DNA of 64,000 nt. It comes from Pseudomonas sp. MYb60 (GTDB lineage Bacteria; Pseudomonadota; Gammaproteobacteria; Pseudomonadales; Pseudomonadaceae). Where the stretch lies: assembly GCF_002979555.1 (NCBI RefSeq), contig NZ_PCOZ01000016.1, positions 1-64,000 on the forward strand, given 5' to 3'. Under the pieces are notes generated by a model. It saw nothing but the letters and a program-made list of their open reading frames with translations, did not search any database and had not been told where the DNA came from. Shown here in pieces: positions 18,078 to 26,480 of the stretch. How positions within the stretch are numbered: position 1 is the stretch's first letter; each line of letters begins with the position of its first letter. The position numbers were made by a program, and so were the translations under genes.

Positions 18078-18356
18078 GTGGCCAACACACCTTCCGCCAA
18101 AAAACGTGCAAAACAGGCTGAGAAGCGTCGCAGCCACAACGCCAGCCTGCGTTCCATGGTTCGTACCTACATCAAGAATGTAGTTAAAGCCATCGACACC
18201 AAAGACGCTGAAAAAGCTCAAGCAGCTTACGTTCTGGCTGTGCCTGTTATCGACCGTATGGCCGATAAAGGCATCATCCACAAGAACAAGGCCGCTCGTC
18301 ATAAGAGCCGTCTGAATGGCCACATCAAGGCTCTGAGCGTCGCTGCTGCAGCCTAA
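18078..18356 (+). CDS. rpsT: 30S ribosomal protein S20
   Basis: A 92-residue basic protein that binds 16S rRNA early in small-subunit assembly. The N-terminus (ANTPSAKKRAKQAEKRRSHN) and the all-helical composition match S20. Translation starts at GTG with a GAGGAG site. In E. coli a non-ATG start is linked to autoregulation of S20, so the GTG may be functional here too. Its codon use is that of a highly expressed gene. Confidence 0.97.
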   Translation: MANTPSAKKRAKQAEKRRSHNASLRSMVRTYIKNVVKAIDTKDAEKAQAAYVLAVPVIDRMADKGIIHKNKAARHKSRLNGHIKALSVAAAA

Positions 18357-18400
18357 GTGGTAACAACTGCCGAGCAGCCCAGGCTGCGAAACAGTTAAAA

Positions 18401-18433
18401 AATGCCCCGTACCGAAAGGTCCGGGGCATTTTT
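18401..18433 (+). terminator. rho-independent terminator of rpsT
   Basis: The hairpin AATGCCCCG/CGGGGCATT with a GAAA loop, followed by TTTTTG, lies 45 bp after the rpsT stop. Confidence 0.9.
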
Positions 18434-18469
18434 GTTTGTGTCTAATATTCGGAGTACGCAGATCAAAAT

Positions 18470-18554
18470 GTGGGAGGGGGCTTGCCCCCGATGGGTGGAT
18501 CAGTGAGAAATACTCTAACTGACACACTGCAATCCGGGGCAAGCCCCCTCCCAC
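18470..18554. repeat. REPIN (two inverted REP sequences)
   Basis: GTGGGAGGGGGCTTGCCC and its near reverse complement at 18535-18554 flank about 45 bp of unrelated sequence. Paired, inverted REP units of this sequence are known from P. fluorescens as REPINs, non-autonomous elements mobilised by a RAYT transposase encoded elsewhere. The element sits between two terminators. Confidence 0.85.
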
Positions 18555-18588
18555 ATTTAGACTGTATGCATTCTCTGGGCACAAAAAA

Positions 18589-18612
18589 ACGCCCCGAACC
18601 AGTCGGGGCGTT
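18589..18612 (-). terminator. terminator downstream of the SlyD-like gene
   Basis: The hairpin AACGCCCCGA/TCGGGGCGTT has A residues on the left and T residues on the right, so it could work in both directions. On the minus strand it ends the SlyD-like gene, 28 bp after its stop. Confidence 0.88.
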
Positions 18613-18639
18613 TTTGCTAGCAACTGATCAGTGCATCAA

Positions 18640-19125
18640 TCAGTGCTGGTGACCGCCTTCACCGTGAACGTGGCCGTGAGCCACTTCTTCCTGGGAAGCG
18701 TCGCGGATGGCAACGATCTTCACTTGGAAGTTCAGGCGCTGGCCAGCCAGTGGGTGGTTGCCGTCAACGGTGACGTCGTCGCCGTCCAGGTCACGGATGG
18801 TGACGATCTGCATTTGGCCGTCCGGCGCGGAAGCGTGGAACTGCATGCCCACTTCCAGCTCGTCAACGCCTTCGAACATGCTGCGGCTCAGGGTGCTGAC
18901 CAGTTCGGCCGAGTACTCGCCGTAAGCATCTTCAGGTTCTACGGCGACCGTCAGTTCGTCACCGACGTTCTTGCCTTCCAGCGCCTTTTCCAGGCCCGGG
19001 ATAATGTTGCCTGCGCCTTGCAGGTAGACCAGCGGCGCGCCGCCGGCGGAGCTGTCGATGACCTCACCAGCGTCGTTGGTCAGGGTATAGTCGATGGAGA
19101 CAGCCTTGTTAGCGGCGATCGTCAT
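18640..19125 (-). CDS. FKBP-type peptidyl-prolyl isomerase, SlyD-like
   Basis: A 161-residue FKBP with an insert-in-flap domain. The family segments IPGLEKALEGKNVGD and PEDAYGEYSAELV are present. The C-terminus is His-rich (AHGHVHGEGGHQH), which suggests nickel or zinc binding as in SlyD. The ATG at 19125 was chosen because the protein then begins directly with the FKBP fold (MTIAANKAVSIDYTL). It is the second FKBP of this class in the window, besides fkpB. It may be annotated as slyD. Confidence 0.9.
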   Translation of the reverse strand: MTIAANKAVSIDYTLTNDAGEVIDSSAGGAPLVYLQGAGNIIPGLEKALEGKNVGDELTVAVEPEDAYGEYSAELVSTLSRSMFEGVDELEVGMQFHASAPDGQMQIVTIRDLDGDDVTVDGNHPLAGQRLNFQVKIVAIRDASQEEVAHGHVHGEGGHQH

Positions 19126-19414
19126 GGGGCGAGACCTTTTGCATAAGAATGAAGAACGGACAAGTCTAAACAAGGATTTGCCCGAAAGCGAACACAACCC
19201 GGACAGACGGGGTCGCACACGCGACTCGACGGTCACCGGTTTCCACCAGGACGATGACCAGCACTGGGTCGCCGAGCTGTCCTGCGGCCACACCCAGCAC
19301 CTGCGCCACCAGCCACCCTGGCAGTCCCGCGCCTGGGTACTGGACCCCGCACAGCGCCTGGAAAAAATAGGCCAGCCCTTTGCCTGCGGCTGGTGTGCGC
19401 AAGACCACGAATAA
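19124..19414 (+). CDS. DUF3565 protein
   Basis: A small protein of at most 96 residues. The core VTGFHQDDDQHWVAELSCGH and the C-terminal CGWC (with the upstream Cys/His) match the DUF3565 family, whose function is unknown; the Cys/His pattern suggests a metal site. The start is uncertain: the ATG at 19124 lies on top of the slyD-like start on the other strand, and a later TTG at 19139 is possible. Confidence 0.75.
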   Translation: MGRDLLHKNEERTSLNKDLPESEHNPDRRGRTRDSTVTGFHQDDDQHWVAELSCGHTQHLRHQPPWQSRAWVLDPAQRLEKIGQPFACGWCAQDHE

Positions 19415-19493
19415 CGATAACCTTGGTACCTGATTCGCGGTAGACGCTCAGCCATAGAGCGCCGCCCAAGCCATGCACCTCCAGAGAATCCGC

Positions 19494-21593
19494 ATGCAGA
19501 CTTTTTTTATCGCGCCCACCGATTTTGGTGTGGGTCTGACCTCCATCAGCCTTGGGCTGGTGCGTACCCTTGAACGGGCCGGGCTGAAAGTCGGTTTTTT
19601 CAAGCCGATTGCCCAGCCGCACCCGGGCGACACCGGCCCCGAGCGATCCACCGAACTGGTGGCGCGCACCCATGGCCTCAAGCCGCCACAACCGCTGGGC
19701 CTTGCCCATGTGGAGCGCATGCTCGGCGACGGCCAGCTCGACGAGTTGCTGGAAGAAATCATCACGCTGTACCAGCAGGCCGCCGTGGGCAAGGACGTGC
19801 TGATCGTCGAGGGCATGGTGCCGACCCGCAACGCCAGCTATGCGGCACGGGTCAACCTGCATCTGGCCAAGAGCCTGGATGCTGAAGTGATCCTGGTCTC
19901 GGCCCCGGAAAACGAAGTGCTCACCGAACTCTCTGGCCGCGTGGAATTGCAGGCCCAGTTGTTCGGCGGCCCGAAAGACCCGAAAGTCCTCGGCGTGATC
20001 CTCAACAAGGTGCGCACTGACGAAAGCATGGAAGCCTTCGCCGCACGCCTCAAGGAACATTCGCCCCTGTTGCGCAGTGGTGACTTCCGCCTGCTCGGCT
20101 GCATCCCCTACCGCCCCGAACTCAACGCCCCGCGCACCCGTGACGTGGCCGACCTGATGGGCGCGCAAATTCTCAATGCCGGCGACTACGAAACCCGGCG
20201 CATGAGCAACATCATTATTTGCGCCCGCACCATGCGCAACACCGTTGAGCTGCTCAAGCCCGGCGTGCTGGTGGTGACCCCGGGCGACCGCGACGACATC
20301 ATCCTCGCCGTCAGCCTCGCCGCGATCAACGGTGTGCCGCTGGCCGGCCTGCTGCTGACCAGCGACACCCTGCCCGACCCGCGCATCATGGATCTGTGCC
20401 GTGGCGCGTTCCAGGCCGGGTTGCCGGTATTGTCGGTGAGCACCGGCTCGTACGACACCGCCAACCTGCTCAACAGCCTCAATAAAGAAATCCCCATCGA
20501 TGACCGCGAGCGCGCGGAGATCATCACCGACTTCGTCGCCAGCCACCTGGACGCACGCTGGCTGCACCAGCGCTGCGGCACGCCTCGGGAGATGCGCCTG
20601 TCGCCGGCGGTGTTCCGCTACCAGTTGATCCAGCGCGCGCAGGCCGCCAACAAGCGCATCGTGCTGCCCGAAGGCAGCGAGCCGCTCACCGTGCAGGCCG
20701 CCGCGATCTGCCAGGCCCGTGGCATCGCCCGTTGCGTGCTGCTGGCCAAACCGGCGGATGTAGAAGCCGTGGCGCGCGCCCAAGGCATCGAATTGCCGGA
20801 AGGCCTGGAGATTCTCGACCCGGACCTGATTCGCCAACGCTACGTCGAACCCATGGTGGCCCTGCGCAAGAGCAAGAGCCTCAACGCGCCCATGGCCGAG
20901 CAGCAACTGGAAGACACCGTGGTGATCGCCACCATGATGCTGGCGCTGGATGAAGTGGACGGCCTGGTTTCCGGGGTGATCCATTCCACCGCCAATACCA
21001 TCCGCCCAGCCCTGCAACTGATCAAGACCGCGCCGGGCTGCACCCTGGTGTCGTCGGTATTCTTCATGCTGTTCCCCGAACAGGTGCTGGTGTACGGCGA
21101 CTGCGTGATGAACCCGCACCCGAGCGCCGCCGAACTGGCAGAGATTGCCCTGCAAAGCGCCGACTCTGCCGCGGCGTTCGGCATCATCCCGCGTGTGGCG
21201 ATGATCAGCTATTCCAGTGGCGATTCGGCCAGCGGCGAGGAAGTCGAGAAAGTCCGCGAAGCCACCCTGCTCGCCCACGAGCAGCAAAGCTCGCTGCTGA
21301 TCGACGGCCCGTTGCAATATGACGCCGCCGCCAACGAAACCGTGGCCCGCCAGTTGGCGCCCGACAGCCAGGTCGCCGGCAAGGCCACGGTGTTCGTGTT
21401 CCCCGACCTGAACACCGGCAACACCACCCACAAGGCCGTGCAACGCAGCGCCGACTGCGTGAGCCTGGGCCCGATGCTCCAAGGCCTGCGCAAACCGGTC
21501 AACGACCTGCCGCGCGGTGCCCAGGTGGACGACATCGTGTACACCATCGCACTCACCGCGATCCAAGCCGCCAACCGACCAATGGATATTTAA
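19494..21593 (+). CDS. pta: phosphate acetyltransferase
   Basis: A 699-residue Pta of the long, three-part type. An N-terminal P-loop-like domain (FFIAPTDFGVGLTSIS) is followed by a DRTGG regulatory domain (about 210-320) and the catalytic PTA_PTB domain (from about 370, with LPEGSEPLTVQAA). It exchanges acetyl-CoA and acetyl phosphate. The start at 19494 was preferred over an ATG 21 bp upstream because the conserved N-terminus begins there. No ackA is seen nearby in this window. The stop codon abuts the ATG of the acyltransferase. Confidence 0.95.
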   Translation: MQTFFIAPTDFGVGLTSISLGLVRTLERAGLKVGFFKPIAQPHPGDTGPERSTELVARTHGLKPPQPLGLAHVERMLGDGQLDELLEEIITLYQQAAVGKDVLIVEGMVPTRNASYAARVNLHLAKSLDAEVILVSAPENEVLTELSGRVELQAQLFGGPKDPKVLGVILNKVRTDESMEAFAARLKEHSPLLRSGDFRLLGCIPYRPELNAPRTRDVADLMGAQILNAGDYETRRMSNIIICARTMRNTVELLKPGVLVVTPGDRDDIILAVSLAAINGVPLAGLLLTSDTLPDPRIMDLCRGAFQAGLPVLSVSTGSYDTANLLNSLNKEIPIDDRERAEIITDFVASHLDARWLHQRCGTPREMRLSPAVFRYQLIQRAQAANKRIVLPEGSEPLTVQAAAICQARGIARCVLLAKPADVEAVARAQGIELPEGLEILDPDLIRQRYVEPMVALRKSKSLNAPMAEQQLEDTVVIATMMLALDEVDGLVSGVIHSTANTIRPALQLIKTAPGCTLVSSVFFMLFPEQVLVYGDCVMNPHPSAAELAEIALQSADSAAAFGIIPRVAMISYSSGDSASGEEVEKVREATLLAHEQQSSLLIDGPLQYDAAANETVARQLAPDSQVAGKATVFVFPDLNTGNTTHKAVQRSADCVSLGPMLQGLRKPVNDLPRGAQVDDIVYTIALTAIQAANRPMDI

Positions 21594-22493
21594 ATGCTGG
21601 ATTTTCTACCTGCCGCCGTGCGCGGGGTCATCGCGTCGCTGTTGCTGGCGCTCAACACGATCCTGCTGTGTTCGTTCCTGTTCGTCGTCGCGCTGTTCAA
21701 GGCACTGCCGTTCGCCAAGCGCTTCAGTGAATGGCTGATGAACCACACCCACGAAGCCTGGGTGACCAACAACAAGGGCTGGATGAACCTGGTGCGCCGC
21801 ACGCGCTGGCATATCACCGGGCTTGAAGGGCTGGATTATCAACACTCGTACCTGGTGACCAGCAACCATCAGAGCTGGGTCGACATCATGGTGCTGCAAT
21901 ACGTACTCAACCGCCGGATTCGCCCGCTGAAATTCTTCCTCAAGCAAGAGCTGATCTGGGTACCGGTGATTGGCCTGGCGTGGTGGGCCCTGGGCTTTCC
22001 GTTCATGAAGCGCTACACCAAGGCGTACCTGGAAAAGCACCCGGAGAAGAAAGGCAAGGACCTGGAAACCACCCGCAAGACCTGTGCGAAGTTTCGCGAC
22101 AATCCGGTAGGCATTTTCAACTTTGCCGAAGGCACGCGGTTTACCCCCGGCAAACACGCACAGCAGAAGTCGCCGTTTCGCTACTTGCTCAGGCCTAAGG
22201 CCGGTGGGATTGCGTTTGTGCTGGACGCCATGGGCGAGCAATTGAAGTCACTGGTGAACGTGACCATCCACTACCCTGCCGGGCGGCCTGGGTACTGGGA
22301 TTTGTTGTGCGGGAATGTGCAGGACGTGGTGGTGCAGTTTGAAGAGGTGCAGATCCCGGCCGCGTTCATTGGCAAGAATTATGAGCAGGATGGGGAGTAT
22401 CGGACGGCGTTCCAGGGCTGGATCAACCAGTTGTGGGAAGACAAGGATGCGCTGCTAGAGCAGTTGCACAACGATTTCCCGGTCAAACGATGA
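21594..22493 (+). CDS. 1-acylglycerol-3-phosphate O-acyltransferase family protein
   Basis: A 299-residue PlsC-domain protein, similar to E. coli YihG (PlsD-like). An N-terminal membrane segment (about residues 8-32) precedes the acyltransferase motif NHQSWVD (HX4D, near residue 93) and the second motif FAEGTRFTPGK near residue 179. It should acylate lysophosphatidic acid or a related lysolipid at the inner membrane. It starts directly after the pta stop (TAAATG), so the two are probably translated together. Confidence 0.9.
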   Translation: MLDFLPAAVRGVIASLLLALNTILLCSFLFVVALFKALPFAKRFSEWLMNHTHEAWVTNNKGWMNLVRRTRWHITGLEGLDYQHSYLVTSNHQSWVDIMVLQYVLNRRIRPLKFFLKQELIWVPVIGLAWWALGFPFMKRYTKAYLEKHPEKKGKDLETTRKTCAKFRDNPVGIFNFAEGTRFTPGKHAQQKSPFRYLLRPKAGGIAFVLDAMGEQLKSLVNVTIHYPAGRPGYWDLLCGNVQDVVVQFEEVQIPAAFIGKNYEQDGEYRTAFQGWINQLWEDKDALLEQLHNDFPVKR

Positions 22494-22500
22494 TCGAAAT

Positions 22501-22526
22501 GTGGGAGGGGGCAGGCCCCCTCCCAC
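22501..22526. repeat. REP-like inverted repeat
   Basis: GTGGGAGGGGG and CCCCCTCCCAC form one hairpin between the convergent acyltransferase and cysNC genes. It may also limit read-through there. It is a solo unit, unlike the paired elements at 18470 and 25514. Confidence 0.8.
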
Positions 22527-22544
22527 ATTTGATTGCTACGGGCT

Positions 22545-24443
22545 TTAGATCGCGCCGCGCTGACGCAACAGTTCCAGCACTTGCTTGACGCTTTCTTCCA
22601 GTGACAGCGCCTGGGTGTCGATCACCAGATCGGCATTCAACGGCACGTCGTATGGGAAGGATTCGCCAGGGATGTTATCCCCACCGGCAGCGTACAGGCC
22701 TTGCGGGTCACGCTCGGCGCACACCAGCGGCGAAGCCTGCACGTAGACCGTCAGCAGACGATCGCTGCCGATCAGCGCCTTGGCCTGTTCACGGCCTTCG
22801 GCGTCCGGGGCGACGAACGCCGCCAGGGTCAGCAGGCCCGCCTCGTTGAACTGACGCGCCACGTGAGCAGCACGACGCCAGTTCTCGGTGCGCCCGGCAC
22901 GGTCCTGGGGCAAGCCCTTGTTCAGGTCATGACGCAGGTTCTGGCCATCCAGTACAAACACCGCACGGCCCATGTCGAACAGCTTGCGCTCAACCGCGTA
23001 GGCCAAGGTGCTCTTGCCAGCGCCCGACAGACCGCTGAACAGCACGGTGGCCGGCTGCTGGCCGAAACGCTGGGCACGCTCTTCAGTGGCCACGTGAGCC
23101 AGCTTGCCGTGCTGCGCCGAACTGCCGTGGGTCACCGGCGGCGCGATGATCATGCCTGCGGCCACGGTACCATTGGTCAACCGGTCGATGACGATGAACG
23201 CACCGGTGGTGCGGTTGCTGTCGTAACCGTCCAGCGCGATGGCGGCGTCGAGGCTGACCTTGACCCGACCAATCTCGTTCAGTTGCAGCGAACTCGCCGG
23301 GCCTTCGGCCAGGGTGTTCACGTCCACACGGTGCACGATGCTGGTGATGGAGCCCGGCACGTAGCTGGTGGCGCGCTTGATGTCGTACTTCTTGCCCGGC
23401 AGCATCGGTTCTTCAGCCATCCACACCAGCATGGCGTCGAAGGCGTCAGTCACTTGCGGCACGTTGTCGGCGTGAACCAGCAGGTCGCCACGGGAGATAT
23501 CGATCTCGTCTTCCATGGTCAGGGTCACGGCCTGGCCTGGGCCGGCGTGCTCCAGTTCACCCTCGAAGGTGACGATGGATTTGACGCGGCTGCTCTTGCC
23601 CGACGGCAGCACCACGACTTCGTCGCCCTTGTGCACGATGCCGCTGGCCAGGGTGCCGGCGAAACCACGGAAGTTCAGGTTCGGGCGGTTGACATACTGC
23701 ACCGGGAAACGCAGGTCGGTGTAGTTGCGGTCGTTGGCGATCTCGACGGTCTCGAGGATTTCCATCAGCGACTGCCCGGTGTACCAGGGCGAACGCTCGC
23801 TCTTGTTCACCACGTTGTCGCCCTTGAGTGCGGACATTGGCACGAAGGCCAGGGTGCTCGGCTTGAAGGCGATACCGTCGGCGAACTTCAGGTAATCGGC
23901 CTTGATCTGCTCGAATACGCTTTGGTCAAAGCCGTTGATGTCCATCTTGTTGACGGCCACCACGATGTGCTTGATGCCCAGCAACGAGGCGATGAAGCTG
24001 TGGCGACGGGTCTGGGTCTGCACGCCGTAACGGGCGTCGATCAGGATGATCGCCAGGTCACACGTGGATGCACCGGTGGCCATGTTGCGGGTGTACTGCT
24101 CATGGCCGGGGGTGTCGGCGATGATGAATTTGCGCTTGGCGGTGGAGAAGTAGCGGTAGGCAACATCGATGGTGATGCCCTGCTCACGCTCCGCCTGCAG
24201 GCCGTCGACCAGCAAGGCCAGGTCGATGTCATCGCCGGTGGTGCCGGATTTTTTCGAATCGCGGGTGATGGCTTCCAGGTGATCTTCGTAGATCATCTTG
24301 GAGTCGTGCAGCAGGCGCCCGATCAGGGTGCTCTTGCCGTCGTCGACGTTGCCACAGGTCAGGAAGCGCAACATTTCCTTGCGCTCGTGCTGGCCGAGGT
24401 AGGCGAGGATGTCCTCGCTGATCAAATCAGATTGATGCGACAT
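22545..24443 (-). CDS. cysNC: fused sulfate adenylyltransferase subunit 1 / adenylylsulfate kinase
   Basis: A 632-residue fusion. The N-terminal GTPase half (CysN) carries GNVDDGKSTL near residue 30, DTPGHEQY and NKMD. It drives ATP sulfurylase together with CysD. The C-terminal APS kinase half (CysC) carries the P-loop GLSGAGKST near residue 470 and makes PAPS. The fused form is usual in Pseudomonas. The ATG at 24443 follows cysD by 13 bp, so cysD-cysNC is an operon for sulfate activation. Confidence 0.97.
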   Translation of the reverse strand: MSHQSDLISEDILAYLGQHERKEMLRFLTCGNVDDGKSTLIGRLLHDSKMIYEDHLEAITRDSKKSGTTGDDIDLALLVDGLQAEREQGITIDVAYRYFSTAKRKFIIADTPGHEQYTRNMATGASTCDLAIILIDARYGVQTQTRRHSFIASLLGIKHIVVAVNKMDINGFDQSVFEQIKADYLKFADGIAFKPSTLAFVPMSALKGDNVVNKSERSPWYTGQSLMEILETVEIANDRNYTDLRFPVQYVNRPNLNFRGFAGTLASGIVHKGDEVVVLPSGKSSRVKSIVTFEGELEHAGPGQAVTLTMEDEIDISRGDLLVHADNVPQVTDAFDAMLVWMAEEPMLPGKKYDIKRATSYVPGSITSIVHRVDVNTLAEGPASSLQLNEIGRVKVSLDAAIALDGYDSNRTTGAFIVIDRLTNGTVAAGMIIAPPVTHGSSAQHGKLAHVATEERAQRFGQQPATVLFSGLSGAGKSTLAYAVERKLFDMGRAVFVLDGQNLRHDLNKGLPQDRAGRTENWRRAAHVARQFNEAGLLTLAAFVAPDAEGREQAKALIGSDRLLTVYVQASPLVCAERDPQGLYAAGGDNIPGESFPYDVPLNADLVIDTQALSLEESVKQVLELLRQRGAI

Positions 24444-24456
24444 TGGTGACAGCCCC

Positions 24457-25374
24457 TTAGAAATAACCCTGACGTTTTTTGTCTTCCATCGAGCCTGCGC
24501 CATCGTGGTCGATGACCCGGCCCTGGCGCTCGGAAGTTCGCGTCAGGAGCATTTCCTGAATGATGTCCGTCAGCGTCTCGGCTTCGGACTCCACCGCGCC
24601 CGTCAACGGGTAGCAGCCAAGGGTACGGAAACGTACTTTCTTTTTGACGATTCGGGCTTTGTCTTCGTCGGACAAGTGCTCGAGGATGCGGTCGTCGTCG
24701 ATCATGATCAACGTGCCGTTCTTCTCGATCACTTCACGTTCGGCGGCGAAGTACAGCGGCACGATCGGGATGCCTTCCAGGTAGATGTACTGCCAGATGT
24801 CCAGCTCGGTCCAGTTGGAGAGCGGGAACACACGGATGGACTCACCCTTGTTGACGTTGCCGTTGTAGACGTTCCACAGCTCCGGGCGCTGGTTCTTCGG
24901 GTCCCAGCGGTGTTTGCTGTCGCGGAACGAGTAAACGCGCTCTTTGGCGCGGGATTTCTCTTCATCGCGACGGGCACCGCCAAAGGCTGCGTCGAAACCA
25001 TGCTTGTCCAGGGCCTGCTTGAGGCCTTCGGTCTTCATGATGTCGGTGTGCTTGGCACTGCCGTGGGTGAAAGGGTTGATGCCCTGCGCAACGCCGTCCG
25101 GGTTGACGTGGGTGATCAGGTCCAGGCCCAGTTCCTCGACCATCTTGTCGCGGAACGTGTACATCTCCTGGAATTTCCAGCGGGTGTCGACATGCATTAC
25201 CGGGAATGGCAGCTTGCCCGGGAAAAATGCCTTGCGGGCCAGATGCAGCATCACGGCGGAGTCTTTACCGATCGAGTAGAGCATCACCGGGTTATCGAAC
25301 TCGGCGGCGACCTCGCGGATGATGTGGATGCTTTCCGCCTCCAGCTGTTTCAGATGCGTCAGTTTGTCGACCAT
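24457..25374 (-). CDS. cysD: sulfate adenylyltransferase subunit 2
   Basis: A 305-residue ATP-PPi synthetase of the PAPS-reductase-like fold, with the pyrophosphate loop YSIGKDSAVMLHL near residue 33. Further family segments are FGGARRDEEKSRAKER and FPLSNWTELDIWQYI. It forms adenylyl sulfate with GTP hydrolysis by CysN. It is the first gene of cysD-cysNC. I see no clear CysB site in the 245-bp upstream gap, which is partly filled by a REPIN. Confidence 0.97.
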   Translation of the reverse strand: MVDKLTHLKQLEAESIHIIREVAAEFDNPVMLYSIGKDSAVMLHLARKAFFPGKLPFPVMHVDTRWKFQEMYTFRDKMVEELGLDLITHVNPDGVAQGINPFTHGSAKHTDIMKTEGLKQALDKHGFDAAFGGARRDEEKSRAKERVYSFRDSKHRWDPKNQRPELWNVYNGNVNKGESIRVFPLSNWTELDIWQYIYLEGIPIVPLYFAAEREVIEKNGTLIMIDDDRILEHLSDEDKARIVKKKVRFRTLGCYPLTGAVESEAETLTDIIQEMLLTRTSERQGRVIDHDGAGSMEDKKRQGYF

Positions 25375-25513
25375 GGTTACTCACGGAAAAACGATCTTAT
25401 GGACGGCCAGCGGGCCGTGTTCGAGCGGGGCATGCTAGCACAGCACCTGCTTCTATTCAGGGAGCTGGCTAGATCGAAACGGTATATGAATATGCCTCGG
25501 AGTTTGGCTCTTT

Positions 25514-25600
25514 GTGGGAAGGGGCTTGCCCCCGATCGCGCTGTATCAGCGACACATGTATCGACTGAAAGCCGGCTATCGGGGGCAATCCCCCTCCCAC
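25514..25600. repeat. REPIN (two inverted REP sequences)
   Basis: GTGGGAAGGGGCTTGCCC and an inverted copy ending CCCCCTCCCAC flank about 45 bp. This is the same arrangement as at 18470-18554. It lies between the Nif3-like gene and cysD. Confidence 0.85.
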
Positions 25601-25619
25601 ACTTGAACCCAATTGTTAA

Positions 25620-26378
25620 TCAGATCGGGTTGGGGCAATCGATGAACAGGTGTTCCAGGGCAAAGCGCCGCGCCAGGTAATCACCCAAGGCCTGCACGCC
25701 ATAACGCTCGGTGGCGTGATGACCGGCGGCGATGAAGCTGATGTCGTTTTCCCGCGCACTGTGGAAGGTCTGCTCGGACGCTTCGCCGCTGAGGAACAGG
25801 TCGACTCCGGCGGCAATGCCATGGTCGATGTAGCCTTGGCCGCCGCCTGTGCACCAGCCAACGCGGCGGATCATCTCGCTGCCTTCAATCAGCAGCGGTT
25901 CGCGCCCCATGACTTCCTGCACGCGGCGGGCAAAATCGCGCGGCGACAACGGCTCGGCGAGGGAGCCGACCAGGCCGACGATCTTGGGGTTGCTCGGGTC
26001 CAGCGGGCCTTCGACGGTGATGTCCAACTGGCGGGCGAGTTGCACGTTGTTGCCCACATCCGGGTGCAGGTCCAGCGGCAAGTGGTAGGCCAACAGGCTG
26101 ATGTCGTGCTTGAGCAGGGTCTTGAGGCGACGCTGCTTCATGCCGGTGATGCAGGGGTTTTCGCCTTTCCAGAAATAGCCGTGGTGCACCAGCACCAGAT
26201 CGGCCTGGGCGTCGACGGCAGCGTCCAGCAGCGCCTGGCTGGCGGTAACGCCGCTGACGATGCGCATCACTTGCGGGCGCCCCTCCACTTGCAGGCCGTT
26301 GGGGCAGTAATCGGCAATTTTTGCGCTGCCGAGGTAGCGGTCCGCTTCCTCGACGAGGGTGCTCAGGGCAACGGCCAT
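25620..26378 (-). CDS. Nif3-like dinuclear metal center protein (YbgI family)
   Basis: A 252-residue NIF3-family protein. Conserved metal-ligand segments are visible: VHHGYFWKGENP near residue 65, SGEASEQTFHSARE and AAGHHATERYG near residue 220. Homologues form hexameric toroids with a dinuclear metal site; the physiological role is debated, although a GTP cyclohydrolase I-like activity has been proposed. It is divergent from algW, its usual neighbour in Pseudomonas. Confidence 0.92.
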   Translation of the reverse strand: MAVALSTLVEEADRYLGSAKIADYCPNGLQVEGRPQVMRIVSGVTASQALLDAAVDAQADLVLVHHGYFWKGENPCITGMKQRRLKTLLKHDISLLAYHLPLDLHPDVGNNVQLARQLDITVEGPLDPSNPKIVGLVGSLAEPLSPRDFARRVQEVMGREPLLIEGSEMIRRVGWCTGGGQGYIDHGIAAGVDLFLSGEASEQTFHSARENDISFIAAGHHATERYGVQALGDYLARRFALEHLFIDCPNPI

Positions 26379-26421
26379 AAAAGACTCCTAAATATCCCGT
26401 TCAGAGGCGCTCGCAGCCTCG

Positions 26422-26427
26422 TATAAT
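26422..26427 (+). promoter_or_regulatory. possible -10 element for algW
   Basis: A perfect TATAAT lies 54 bp before the algW ATG. The -35 hexamer at a 16-bp spacing (TTCAGA) is weak, so this is only a candidate promoter. Confidence 0.4.
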
Positions 26428-26480
26428 GCGCGACATTATGGGCGCTCTCCCGCCCCCTGCAACCTGTCAGGACTTACTTG

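Noticed and set aside
18470..18554. Possible CRISPR array or transcription terminator
   Set aside because: Only two inverted units without regular spacers, and the sequence matches the dispersed REP repeats. The real terminators with T-runs lie on both sides.
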